Part shown: one piece after another, positions 54,872 through 62,225 of the stretch
Numbering within the stretch: position 1 is the first letter of the stretch
How the letters are laid out: each line of letters opens with the position of its first letter
Source: Nocardioides caldifontis
Lineage (GTDB): Bacteria > Actinomycetota > Actinomycetes > Propionibacteriales > Nocardioidaceae
DNA: 62,225 nucleotides
NCBI RefSeq assembly: GCF_008087345.1
Contig: NZ_ML701736.1
Location: 544,386-606,610 of the forward strand
Reading direction: 5' to 3'
Notes under the pieces: generated by a model
What the model was told of the DNA's origin: nothing
The model's input: only the letters and a program-made list of their open reading frames with translations
Databases searched by the model: none
Translations under genes and position numbers: made by a program

Positions 54872-56083
54872 TCACGGGATGATGCGTTCCTGCCACACGT
54901 CCGGGTAGCCCGGCAGGTCCTCCCCGCCGAACTTCGCGTAGTGGCCGTCGGGCATCCCGTCGTTGGCCTCCAGGAACTGCGCGCGCTCCTCCTCGGTGAT
55001 CGGCACCTGCGGGAGCACCCACTCCTTCGGGACCTCCTCGCCCTTGAAGATCTTCTCCACCGCGAGCAGCGGCGTCCGCCACTGGAAGTTCGAGTACACG
55101 GGGGCGAGGCCGGTCAGCCCGGTCTCCTCCCACTTGCGCAGGAAGCTCATCTCGTCCTCACCGGTCATCACCGGGAGGTCCGCACCCGCGTCCTCGAAGG
55201 CCTCGATCGCTGCGACCGCGCCGTCACCGGCGTCCATCCAGACGCCGTGCACGTCGCCCTTGGCGAGCTCGTCGGAGATGATCGACTTGATCTCGGTCGG
55301 GTCGGCGCCGGTGAAGTAGTCGACGGCGTCGATGCCGTTCTCCTCGAAGATCTTCTCGGCGGCCGCCCAGCGGTGCTCGAGCACGTCGACACCGGGGAGG
55401 ATCCGGAGCGCGACGACCTTGTCGCCCTCCTCGAGGTTCTCGCTGAGGAACTCGGCGGTGTCGATGCCCCAGGCGTAGCCGCCGATCGGGTGGATGAACG
55501 TCGTCGGGCAGTCGGTCTCGACGCCGCGGTCGAACACGATCACCGGCTTCCCCGTCTCGCACGCCCGCTCGACGCCCGGGGTGAGCGCGGCGGTCGAGTT
55601 CGGCGAGATCACGAAGGCGTCGCAACCGCCCTCGGAGATGAAGTAGTCGATGTCGGAGAGCTGGGTGTTGTCGTCGGCCTGCGCGTCACGGGTCTCCATC
55701 TCCGAGATCACGCCGGCGTCCTGGAGGACCTTCAGCTGCTCGTTCATGGTGATCCAGCCGGTCTGCCGCCACGGGTTGTCGATCGAGGCGTTCGAGAAGC
55801 AGACCTTCTTCGCACCCTTCGCCGCGAAGGACGAGGTGTCAGTCATCTCACCGTCGATGTACTGCAGCCACGGCTGCTCGGGGTCACCCTCGAAGGTCGC
55901 GGAGCGCTGCTCGAACTGCTCGTCGTAGTCGGCCTGGACGAACCACTCCTCGCTGCTGCCCTCGGTCTCCTCGCTCGACCCCTCGGCCTGCGGGGCGGGG
56001 TCGTCGACGTCGTCGGTGGAGCAGGCGGCCAGCGCGACCACCGCCGCGACGGCGACCGAGCCGCGGATCAACTTTCTGCGCAT
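54872..56083 (-). CDS. Sugar ABC transporter substrate-binding lipoprotein
   Basis: The 403-residue periplasmic-binding-protein-like lipoprotein has lipobox ALAAC with Cys21, an acidic Ser/Glu-rich linker (EGSSEETEGSSEEW) and a type I sugar-binding fold. Fold marks are GAKKVCFSNASIDNPWRQ, DAFVISPNSTAALTPGV and VWMDAGDGAVAAIEAF. AAGGAGAG precedes the ATG. The class serves ribose, xylose, galactose or inositol; the ligand cannot be read from sequence. Confidence 0.9.
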   Translation of the reverse strand: MRRKLIRGSVAVAAVVALAACSTDDVDDPAPQAEGSSEETEGSSEEWFVQADYDEQFEQRSATFEGDPEQPWLQYIDGEMTDTSSFAAKGAKKVCFSNASIDNPWRQTGWITMNEQLKVLQDAGVISEMETRDAQADDNTQLSDIDYFISEGGCDAFVISPNSTAALTPGVERACETGKPVIVFDRGVETDCPTTFIHPIGGYAWGIDTAEFLSENLEEGDKVVALRILPGVDVLEHRWAAAEKIFEENGIDAVDYFTGADPTEIKSIISDELAKGDVHGVWMDAGDGAVAAIEAFEDAGADLPVMTGEDEMSFLRKWEETGLTGLAPVYSNFQWRTPLLAVEKIFKGEEVPKEWVLPQVPITEEERAQFLEANDGMPDGHYAKFGGEDLPGYPDVWQERIIP

Positions 56084-57228
56084 CAGGACTCTCCTTGTGT
56101 GGTGCCCGGGACGGGCGTGCCGGGGCTGGCTGGACTGGTGGCTGGACTGGTGGCTGGACTGGTGGCTGGATCGGGACCGGCGGGGCTGCGTGAGGCCGGA
56201 CGACGGCCGGCCGACCAGGCGCGACCCGCCACCGCGACGGCGGCGATGATGATCACGCCCTGCACGGTGTCGCGCCACGTGGACTCGACCCCGAGGAAGT
56301 TGAGCAGGCTGAAGAGGAGCTCGAGGGCGAAGGCGCCGGCGGCCGCGGAGAGCACCCAACCGCGCCCGCCCCCCAGGACGACGCCACCGAGGACCACGGC
56401 GGTGATCGCGGTGAACTCGTAGCCGCGGCCGACGGAGGGGTGCACGCCGGCGTACCCGACCAGGATGATGCCGGCGACCGTCGCGGAGAGCGACGAGAGC
56501 ACGAACGCGCGGGTCTTGAGCCACCACAGGGTGGTCCCGGCGAGCCGGGCCGCCTCCGGGTTGTCACCCGCGGCGATCAGCGTCCGGCCGAAGGGGCGGC
56601 GCATCAGCACGACCGCACCCACCGCGAGCACCAGCAGGATCAGCGCCGGGTAGGGGATCACCTCGAGCACCGGGACGCCCTGGATGCCGCCCCGTCCGAT
56701 GTTGCGGAACGAGTCGGCCGGGTTCCCGGTCGCCGCTCCGCCGGTCAGGTAGAGCACCAGCCCCGAGAGGGCGAGCATCGTCCCGAGCGTGACGATGAAG
56801 CTGGGCACCTTGAGCAGCGTGGTCAGCAACCCGTTGACCAGCCCGATCAGGACCCCGAGCCCGATCATCAGCAGCAGGACCGGGACGACCTTGCCGTCGT
56901 CCTGGCCGATCAGGTTGCCGGCCATCACGACCTGGGCGGTGATGACCGCCCCCATGGAGAGGTCGAACTCGCCTGAGACGATGACGAAGTACTGCCCCAT
57001 CGCCGCGATCGCGATCGGCGCGGTGCGCCCGACGAAGCGGATCAGCGACCCGGGCTCGCCGAAGCTCGGGTTGGCGACGACCACCGCCACCAGCAGCAGC
57101 GCTGCGAGCACGAAGACCCCGCCGCCCGGCGTCTGGAGCGCCTCGACGAGCCGTCGACCGGGCCCGCCCCGGTGCTCGGGGATCGGCGGGCGCGCCCCGC
57201 TGACCGGGACCACCGTCGGCGCGCTCAT
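56083..57228 (-). CDS. Sugar ABC transporter permease 2 (RbsC-like)
   Basis: The 381-residue RbsC-type permease has about nine membrane helices, VSGEFDLSMGAVITAQVV and the coupling segment GDNPEAARLAGT. The frame is open across the neighbouring permease gene, but ATG 57228 overlaps its stop by 4 bp. The last ~25 residues come from a 12-bp tandem repeat (TSPA coded three times near 56126-56170), so the tail is probably disordered and variable. Confidence 0.9.
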   Translation of the reverse strand: MSAPTVVPVSGARPPIPEHRGGPGRRLVEALQTPGGGVFVLAALLLVAVVVANPSFGEPGSLIRFVGRTAPIAIAAMGQYFVIVSGEFDLSMGAVITAQVVMAGNLIGQDDGKVVPVLLLMIGLGVLIGLVNGLLTTLLKVPSFIVTLGTMLALSGLVLYLTGGAATGNPADSFRNIGRGGIQGVPVLEVIPYPALILLVLAVGAVVLMRRPFGRTLIAAGDNPEAARLAGTTLWWLKTRAFVLSSLSATVAGIILVGYAGVHPSVGRGYEFTAITAVVLGGVVLGGGRGWVLSAAAGAFALELLFSLLNFLGVESTWRDTVQGVIIIAAVAVAGRAWSAGRRPASRSPAGPDPATSPATSPATSPASPGTPVPGTTQGES

Positions 57229-58256
57229 CGGGCCTCCTCCAGGACCCGGTCGGTGACCGATGGTCGCTCGAACCTCGCCAACCGACGGTGGGTGTCCCGC
57301 CGTGCGTAGACCGCCACCGCGGCGACGATGACCAGGCCGCGCACCGCGTCCTTGAGGAACGCGTTGAGCGACATCACGCTCATGAGGTTGTCGAGGACCG
57401 CGAAGATCGCGACGCCGCCCAGCGTGCCGAGCACGTTGCCCTTGCCGCCGGCAAGGAGGGTGCCGCCGAGCACGACCGCGGCGATCGACATCAGGTCGTA
57501 GCCGCCCTGGGAGCCGATCGTCGGGCTGCCGACGCTGAGCCGCGAGAGCAGGAGCAGCCCGGCCATGCCGGCGAGCACCGAGGACAGCAGGTGCGCCGCC
57601 ACCACCGGCGTCGTGGTGCGGACCCCCGACATGCGAGCCACCTCGCGGTTGCCGCCCACGGCGTAGAGGTGCATCCCGAGCCGGGTGCGGCGGAGCATGA
57701 GGATCACCAGCACCGCGCAGCCGAGCATGATCAGCACCGAGATCGGCACCGGGCCGATGCGCGTCGCGCCGATCAGCCGGAACGACCGCGGCGCCTCCCC
57801 GTGGCTCCCCTTGTAGTTGGTGGCGAGGTAGCCGCTGATGATCAGCCCCATGCCGAGGGTCGCGATGAACCCGTGCACGTCGAGCAGCGTCACGACGAGC
57901 CCGTTGACCAGCCCGATGACCGCGCAGACCGCGAGGGCGGCGACCACGCCGGCGAGCACGTTCGAGGACTGCCCGGCCATGATCCCCCCGGCGACGAGGC
58001 TGCTCAGGCTGGTGACGTAGGGGACCGAGAGGTCCAGGCTCCCGGCGAGGATCACGAGCGTCTGCCCCACCGCGATGAAGCCGAGGACCCCCGTGCCGGT
58101 GAGGATCGTGGTCAGGTTGCCGGTGCTGAAGAAGTTGCGCCCCTGGGTGGCGGTGAGGATCGCGGCCAGCACCACCACGAAGACGAGGACCAGGTAGACG
58201 ATCCCGGTCGAGGTGAGGGTGACGCTGCGCCGCCCGCCCTGCTCCACCGCGCTCAT
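57225..58256 (-). CDS. Sugar ABC transporter permease 1 (RbsC-like)
   Basis: The 343-residue RbsC-type permease has GQTLVILAGSLDLSVPYV, VYAVGGNREVARMSGV-like coupling sequence and GGTLLAGGKGNVLGTLGGV. It is clearly different from permease 2, so the pore is probably a heterodimer with a single double-domain ATPase. Its start overlaps the ATPase stop by 4 bp. The longer frame through the ATPase gene is an artefact of GC-rich DNA. Confidence 0.9.
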   Translation of the reverse strand: MSAVEQGGRRSVTLTSTGIVYLVLVFVVVLAAILTATQGRNFFSTGNLTTILTGTGVLGFIAVGQTLVILAGSLDLSVPYVTSLSSLVAGGIMAGQSSNVLAGVVAALAVCAVIGLVNGLVVTLLDVHGFIATLGMGLIISGYLATNYKGSHGEAPRSFRLIGATRIGPVPISVLIMLGCAVLVILMLRRTRLGMHLYAVGGNREVARMSGVRTTTPVVAAHLLSSVLAGMAGLLLLSRLSVGSPTIGSQGGYDLMSIAAVVLGGTLLAGGKGNVLGTLGGVAIFAVLDNLMSVMSLNAFLKDAVRGLVIVAAVAVYARRDTHRRLARFERPSVTDRVLEEAR

Positions 58257-59782
58257 GCCGAGCGCTCCTGGACCACGGCACCGGTGGCGACCTGGAGGAC
58301 GTCCTCCTCGGTCGAGCCACCGGGCAGCTCGCCGGCCAGCCGGCCGTCCTTCATGACCAGGATCCGGTCGGACATCCCGATCACCTCGGGGAGCTCGCTG
58401 GACACCATGAGGATCGCCACGCCCTGCGCGCTGAGCCCCCGCATCAGCTCGTAGACGGCGTGCTTGGCACCGACGTCGATCCCGCGGGTCGGCTCGTCCA
58501 TCAGCACGACCTGCGGCTCGATGCTGAGCCACCGCGCCAGGACGACCTTCTGCTGGTTGCCGCCGGAGAGGAACTGGACTTCCTGGTCGAGGCTCCGGGC
58601 GGACACCGCGAGGGAGGAGAGCACGCCGGGCATCTGCCGGCGCGCCGCCGAGGTGCGCCCCGGGAGCACCGCGCGTACGACGCCCAGCGCGTTGTCGAGG
58701 ATCGTCTGCTGGAGGGAGAGCCCCTTGCCCTTGCGGTCCTCGGTGACGAGGGCGATCCGGTGTCGGACGGCCTGGCGGGGCGACCGGATCCGCACCGGCC
58801 GGCCGTCGAGAAGCAGCTCCCCGCGGGTGAACGGGTTGACGCCGAAGACTGCCTCGACGAGCTCGGTCCGCCCCGATCCCTGGAGCCCGGCCAACCCGAC
58901 GATCTCGCCCGCCCGGAGGGTGAGGTCGATCCCGTCGACGTACCCGTTGCCGGCCCCGCGGAGCCGGAGCCGCTCCTCCCCCACCCGGGTGCCGGGCAGC
59001 GGGTCGGGGAAGAACGAGGAGATCGACCGGCCGACCATGAGCCGGACCAGCGTGGCGTCGTCCAGGTCGCCGGCCGGCCGGGTGTCGACGAGCCGGCCGT
59101 CCTTGAGGACGGTGATCGTGTCGCAGAGGTCGAAGATCTCCTTCAGCCGGTGCGAGACGTAGAGGATCGCGACGCCGCGTGCCTTGAGCCGGGCGATGAT
59201 CGCGTAGAGCAGCGTCACCTCGTGGTCGGCGAGCGCCGCTGTGGGCTCGTCCATGGAGATGATCCGGGCGTCGTAGCTGACCGCCTTCGCGATCTCGACC
59301 ACCTGCTGCTCGGCCACCGAGAGCGACCGCACGCTCCGGGTGGTGCGGAGCCCGGTGACACCGAGTTCCTCGAGCAGCTCGGCGGTGTCGCGGTGCATGC
59401 GGGCGGTGTCGACGACCCCGCGGTCGCGCGGTTCGCGGCCGAGGTAGACGTTCTCCGCGATCGAGCGGTCCGGGAGCAGGTTGAACTCCTGGAAGACGGT
59501 CGAGACCCCGGACTGCTGGGCCTGCACCGGGTGGCTGAACCGCACCGGGCGGCCGTCGATCTCGACGGTGCCGCCGTCGGGCTGGTGGACGCCGGCGAGG
59601 ATCTTCATCAGCGTCGACTTGCCCGCGCCGTTCTCCCCGACGAGGCCGTGGACCTCCCCGGCGCGGAGCTCGAGGTCGACGTCCTGGAGCACCGGGTTGC
59701 CGAAGAAGTGTTTGGTGAGCCCGACGGCGCGGAGCAGCACGGCACCGGCACCCGGCGCGCTGGAGGCGTTCTCTGGCTGCAC
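58253..59782 (-). CDS. Sugar ABC transporter ATP-binding protein (double ABC domain)
   Basis: The 509-residue protein has two fused ABC domains. The first has a full Walker A (GENGAGKST) and the signature LSVAEQQVVEIAKA. The second has the degenerate GLQGSGRTE loop and signature LSGGNQQKVVLARW, as in RbsA/XylG/MglA ATPases. An in-frame ATG at 59869 would read through the operator, so GTG 59782 is preferred although its ribosome-binding site is weak. It is the first gene of the importer operon. Confidence 0.9.
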   Translation of the reverse strand: MQPENASSAPGAGAVLLRAVGLTKHFFGNPVLQDVDLELRAGEVHGLVGENGAGKSTLMKILAGVHQPDGGTVEIDGRPVRFSHPVQAQQSGVSTVFQEFNLLPDRSIAENVYLGREPRDRGVVDTARMHRDTAELLEELGVTGLRTTRSVRSLSVAEQQVVEIAKAVSYDARIISMDEPTAALADHEVTLLYAIIARLKARGVAILYVSHRLKEIFDLCDTITVLKDGRLVDTRPAGDLDDATLVRLMVGRSISSFFPDPLPGTRVGEERLRLRGAGNGYVDGIDLTLRAGEIVGLAGLQGSGRTELVEAVFGVNPFTRGELLLDGRPVRIRSPRQAVRHRIALVTEDRKGKGLSLQQTILDNALGVVRAVLPGRTSAARRQMPGVLSSLAVSARSLDQEVQFLSGGNQQKVVLARWLSIEPQVVLMDEPTRGIDVGAKHAVYELMRGLSAQGVAILMVSSELPEVIGMSDRILVMKDGRLAGELPGGSTEEDVLQVATGAVVQERSA

Positions 59783-59807
59783 AGCGGCACCATGGCACGC
59801 GTCACAT

Positions 59808-59833
59808 ACTTTTGTCGAGCACCGAACGAAAGT
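59808..59833. promoter_or_regulatory. Putative ROK operator between the ABC operon and its regulator
   Basis: The imperfect palindrome ACTTTTGT...ACGAAAGT matches at seven of eight arm positions around a 10-bp spacer. It is unusually A+T-rich for this window. ROK repressors often bind TTT/AAA-flanked palindromes. Its place between divergent genes suggests joint control of transporter and regulator. Confidence 0.55.
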
Positions 59834-59877
59834 TGCGTGCTGGACGATCAAAGTGTCCCGGTGGTTCACTGTCCGCC

Positions 59878-61053
59878 GTGCAGACCAGCGACATCTTCGA
59901 GCTGTTGCGCGACGGTCGGCCCCGCACCCGGACCCAGCTCGCCCAGCTCACCGGGCTGGCCCGGTCGACGGTCGCCGCGCGCATCGACGTGCTGGTCAGG
60001 CTCGGCCTGGTGGCGCCCTACGGCGACGCCGCGTCGACCGGTGGACGCCCCCCGTCGCTCTTCGCCTTCAACCCCGGCGCCCAGGTCGTCGTCGGCGTCG
60101 ACATCGGCGCGACCCACGCCCGCGCGGTGCTCGCCGACCTCTCCGGGGCGCTGCTCGCGGAGACCCGCGCGCCGCTGGACGTCGCCGCAGGCCCGGAGGA
60201 GGTGCTCGGCTGGGTCCGGCGCACGGTCGACGAGCTGGTCGGCGCCGATGCCGCCCGACTGGGCGCCATCGGCATGGGGCTCCCGGGCCCCGTCGAGCAC
60301 TCGACCGGGCGGCCGATCAACCCGCCGATCATGCCGGGCTGGGACAGGTACGACGTGGTGGGCCACGTCCAGCGCCACCACCCGGTGCCGGTGCTGATCG
60401 ACAACGACGTGAACATCATGGCGCTCGGCGAGCAGCGGACGCACTGGCCGGACGTCGACGACCTGGTCTTCATCAAGGTCGCCACCGGCATCGGCGCCGG
60501 CATCATCTCGGGCGGTTCCTTGCAGCGCGGCGCGCAGGGCACGGCCGGCGACCTCGGCCACGTCCGGGTGAGCCGCGCCGACGGCATGGTGTGCAGGTGC
60601 GGCAACGAGGGGTGCCTGGAGGCGATCGCCGCGGGCCCCGCCGTCGCCGCGCGGCTCCGTGAGGCCGGCGCCGACGTGACCGGCTCCCAGGACGTCGTCG
60701 AGCTGATCCGCGCCGGCGACCTTGCCGCCGTCCAGGCCGTCCGTGACGCCGGCCGCGACATCGGCGAGGTCGTCGCCACCCTGGTGAACCTGATCAACCC
60801 GTCCGTCGTGGTGATCGGCGGTCGGCTCGCCGCGGCCGGCGAGCAGCTGCTCGCCGGGATCCGCGAGGTGGTCTACCGGCGGTCGTTGCCGCTGGCCACC
60901 GAGCACCTCCGGGTCGTCCCGTCGGCTGCGGGCGAGCAGGCCGGCGTCCTCGGGGCCGCGGCGCTCGCGATCGGCCACGTCCTCTCACCGGCCGCCATCG
61001 AGGTGGCCAGCGCGTCCGTCGGCAGCAAGGTCGGCGGCAGGGCTGCCAAGTAG
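59878..61053 (+). CDS. ROK family transcriptional regulator
   Basis: The 391-residue ROK regulator has an N-terminal winged helix (RTRTQLAQLTGLARSTVAARI) and a sugar-kinase-like C-terminal domain. The C-terminal domain has GVDIGATHARAVLAD, FIKVATGIGAGIISGG and the zinc motif CRCGNEGCLE. It probably senses the sugar imported by the divergent ABC system and represses that operon when the sugar is absent. GTG 59878 gives a short N-terminus; a longer ATG form (59812) would begin inside the operator. Confidence 0.9.
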   Translation: MQTSDIFELLRDGRPRTRTQLAQLTGLARSTVAARIDVLVRLGLVAPYGDAASTGGRPPSLFAFNPGAQVVVGVDIGATHARAVLADLSGALLAETRAPLDVAAGPEEVLGWVRRTVDELVGADAARLGAIGMGLPGPVEHSTGRPINPPIMPGWDRYDVVGHVQRHHPVPVLIDNDVNIMALGEQRTHWPDVDDLVFIKVATGIGAGIISGGSLQRGAQGTAGDLGHVRVSRADGMVCRCGNEGCLEAIAAGPAVAARLREAGADVTGSQDVVELIRAGDLAAVQAVRDAGRDIGEVVATLVNLINPSVVVIGGRLAAAGEQLLAGIREVVYRRSLPLATEHLRVVPSAAGEQAGVLGAAALAIGHVLSPAAIEVASASVGSKVGGRAAK

Positions 61054-61065
61054 CGCCCGTCTCGC

Positions 61066-61896
61066 TCAGCCCGCGGCCTCGCGCTCGTCCTCCAGCCGTT
61101 CCTTGCTGCGCACCAGCCGGAGCAGCGTGACCAGTCCCAGCCCGCCGAGCATGTTGCCGGCGACGGTGTAGGCGAACCACTGCAGCCAGTCGAGGTAGCC
61201 GAAGGTCGCGTCGCCGGTGCGCAGAGCACCGAAGATCAGCAGCGAGTCGAGGATCGAGTGGAACATCTCGAGCCCCGCGAGCAGGAACGCGGCGGCGACC
61301 GCGGCGACGATCTTGGCGGGCATGTCGTCGGTCCCGTGCTGCATCCGGGTCATGAGCGTGATGACCATCCCCGCCAGGACCGCAAGGGCGAACGTCTCCG
61401 CGCTGAGCGGAGCGGTCGCGAAGTGGGTGCCGGAGGTGACCAGCTCCTCGTGCAGCGCGGGGAAGGCGAGTACCACGAGCCACATGATCAGCCACCCGCC
61501 GACGAGGTTCGCCGCGAGCGTGCCGCCCCAGAGCTTGGCCAGCTGCACGGGGCCAGCCCGCTTGGCGGCGACGGTCACGACCGGGATCAGGAACCCCTCG
61601 GTGAACAGCTCGCTGCGCCCGAGCAGCAGCGCCAGGAACCCGACGGAGAACGCCAGTCCGCCCAGCAGCGGGTTCCCGGTCGCGTGCACGACCGCCACGA
61701 GGGCGAGCACGCCGATGGCGACCTCGGTGCCCCCGAAGAAGCCGGTCACCAGCACCTCGCGCCACGGCCGGCCGAGGCGCTGGGCACCCTCCGAGACCTG
61801 CCGGTCGAAGGCCGCCTCGAGGGCGTCCTCCATCGGTCCGTCGCTCTCGCCGATGACGTGCCGGTCCTGCTGCGCGTGCTCTCGTCGCTCGGTCAC
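61066..61896 (-). CDS. Formate/nitrite transporter family channel
   Basis: The 276-residue FNT-family protein has six membrane helices. Features include GFFGGTEVAIGVLALVAVVHAT, LLLGRSELFTEGFLIPV, and WGGTLAANLVGGWLIMWL, the asparagine-bearing half-helix typical of FNT pores; the charged N-terminus is cytoplasmic. It resembles the YfdC-like branch, whose substrate is uncertain (formate, nitrite or a related small anion). GTG 61896 is chosen over 61944, which would run into the hairpin region. Confidence 0.85.
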   Translation of the reverse strand: MTERREHAQQDRHVIGESDGPMEDALEAAFDRQVSEGAQRLGRPWREVLVTGFFGGTEVAIGVLALVAVVHATGNPLLGGLAFSVGFLALLLGRSELFTEGFLIPVVTVAAKRAGPVQLAKLWGGTLAANLVGGWLIMWLVVLAFPALHEELVTSGTHFATAPLSAETFALAVLAGMVITLMTRMQHGTDDMPAKIVAAVAAAFLLAGLEMFHSILDSLLIFGALRTGDATFGYLDWLQWFAYTVAGNMLGGLGLVTLLRLVRSKERLEDEREAAG

Positions 61897-61935
61897 GGTT
61901 CCCCTCTCACTGCAGGAGGGGTGCCCGGTACGGCC

Positions 61936-61969
61936 GTGCGCCAACCCCGGGCTACCGGGGTCGGCACAC
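61936..61969 (-). terminator. Strong hairpin after the chemoreceptor gene
   Basis: GTGCGCCAACCCCGG and CCGGGGTCGGCACAC form a 15-bp stem with two wobble or mismatched pairs and a 4-base loop. It lies 24 bp after the chemoreceptor stop on the minus strand and before the FNT gene. There is no T tract, as is common for terminators in such GC-rich genomes. Confidence 0.55.
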
Positions 61970-61992
61970 GCCGTCGCGACGGGGCCGGACGG

Positions 61993-62225
61993 TCAGAGCG
62001 AGAACCGGCCGACGAGGGCCTGCATCTCCGCAGCCATCCGGGCCAGCTCGTCCGCAGCCTGGTTCGTCGACTGCGCCGCCGCACCGGTGTCCGCCGCCGT
62101 CCGCGCCACCCCGGTGATGTTCACCGCGATGTCCGCCGACCCCGTCGCCGCCTCCGCCACGTTGCGCGACATCTCATTCGTCGTCGCGGTCTGCTCCTCC
62201 ACCGCCGACGCAATCGTGGTCTGGG
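61993..62225 (-). CDS. Methyl-accepting chemotaxis protein, C-terminal end (partial)
   Basis: Only the last ~76 codons lie in the window; the gene continues past 62225. The sequence QTTIASAVEEQTATTNEMSR is the end of the MCP signalling hairpin's helical bundle, followed by Ala-rich heptads and a short tail (MQALVGRFSL). Sensor and membrane parts are outside the window. With the FliA/WhiG-type sigma factor it suggests a motile organism. Confidence 0.88.
   Translation of the reverse strand, partial: QTTIASAVEEQTATTNEMSRNVAEAATGSADIAVNITGVARTAADTGAAAQSTNQAADELARMAAEMQALVGRFSL

Noticed and set aside
56083-59798. Single giant ORFs joining the two sugar permeases or permease and ATPase
   Set aside because: Internal ATGs overlap preceding stops by 4 bp and give standard RbsC-like proteins; the upstream parts are out-of-family shadow sequence.

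Overview
The window is about 62 kb of very GC-rich DNA. It is dense with 1-4 bp ATGA/GTGA gene overlaps and GTG/TTG starts, and its families are typical of Actinobacteria: IclR and ROK regulators, a WhiG-type sigma factor with an RsiG-like anti-sigma factor, the N-acetylglutaminylglutamine amide genes, and a DUF222/13E12 HNH relic. A high-GC actinomycete of the Nocardioidaceae type fits best; that is inference, because no rRNA or tRNA gene is visible.

Region by region. (1) 95-8331, minus strand: IclR regulator, betaine aldehyde dehydrogenase, choline dehydrogenase, and a three-gene ProU/Opu betaine importer with a double permease. (2) 8409-16864: formyl-THF deformylase; a divergent MttB-family methyltransferase and second IclR regulator; then corrinoid protein, methyl-THF:corrinoid methyltransferase, RACo-type reductive activator, DUF1638 protein, and a convergent methylene-THF reductase. 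Together these read as a route from choline to glycine betaine, corrinoid-dependent demethylation onto tetrahydrofolate, and oxidation of the methyl group to formate. One short DNA word, TGACGCAAC, recurs at the betB, iclR/purU and metF promoters. (3) 16939-20056: NAD(P)HX dehydratase, histidine phosphatase, MFS transporter. (4) 20186-29658: large hybrid histidine kinase, two genes for the osmolyte N-acetylglutaminylglutamine amide, and a secreted modular protein. (5) 29627-31578: methyltransferase and two VOC proteins among three copies of a short dispersed repeat. (6) 31661-36281: a five-gene acyl-CoA dehydrogenase/SDR/kinase-like/phosphatase operon. (7) 36562-40678: WhiG-type sigma with adjacent RsiG-like protein, malic enzyme, acyl-CoA dehydrogenase. 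(8) 40777-49806: a mixed set including a CHAP cell-wall hydrolase, a MASE1-SpoIIE phosphatase, MOSC, FUSC, a stand-alone LigD phosphoesterase domain, GNAT, an HNH relic, a lipoprotein and an MDR reductase. (9) 49863-61053: a large acyl-CoA dehydrogenase, then a sugar catabolic locus (two TIM-barrel isomerases, a Gfo/Idh/MocA dehydrogenase, a four-gene ABC importer) divergent from its ROK regulator. (10) 61066-62225: formate/nitrite-type channel and the end of a chemoreceptor.

The most notable items are the aerobic-looking corrinoid betaine demethylation cluster with a shared operator word, an inverted 32-bp-period repeat element at 9281-9616 whose core also abuts a truncated DUF222-HNH gene at 47.6 kb, and an RsiG-like protein in which both c-di-GMP signature motifs carry His where Gln is expected. 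Start codons were chosen from Shine-Dalgarno matches, overlaps and family length; all functions are read from sequence and none has been tested.
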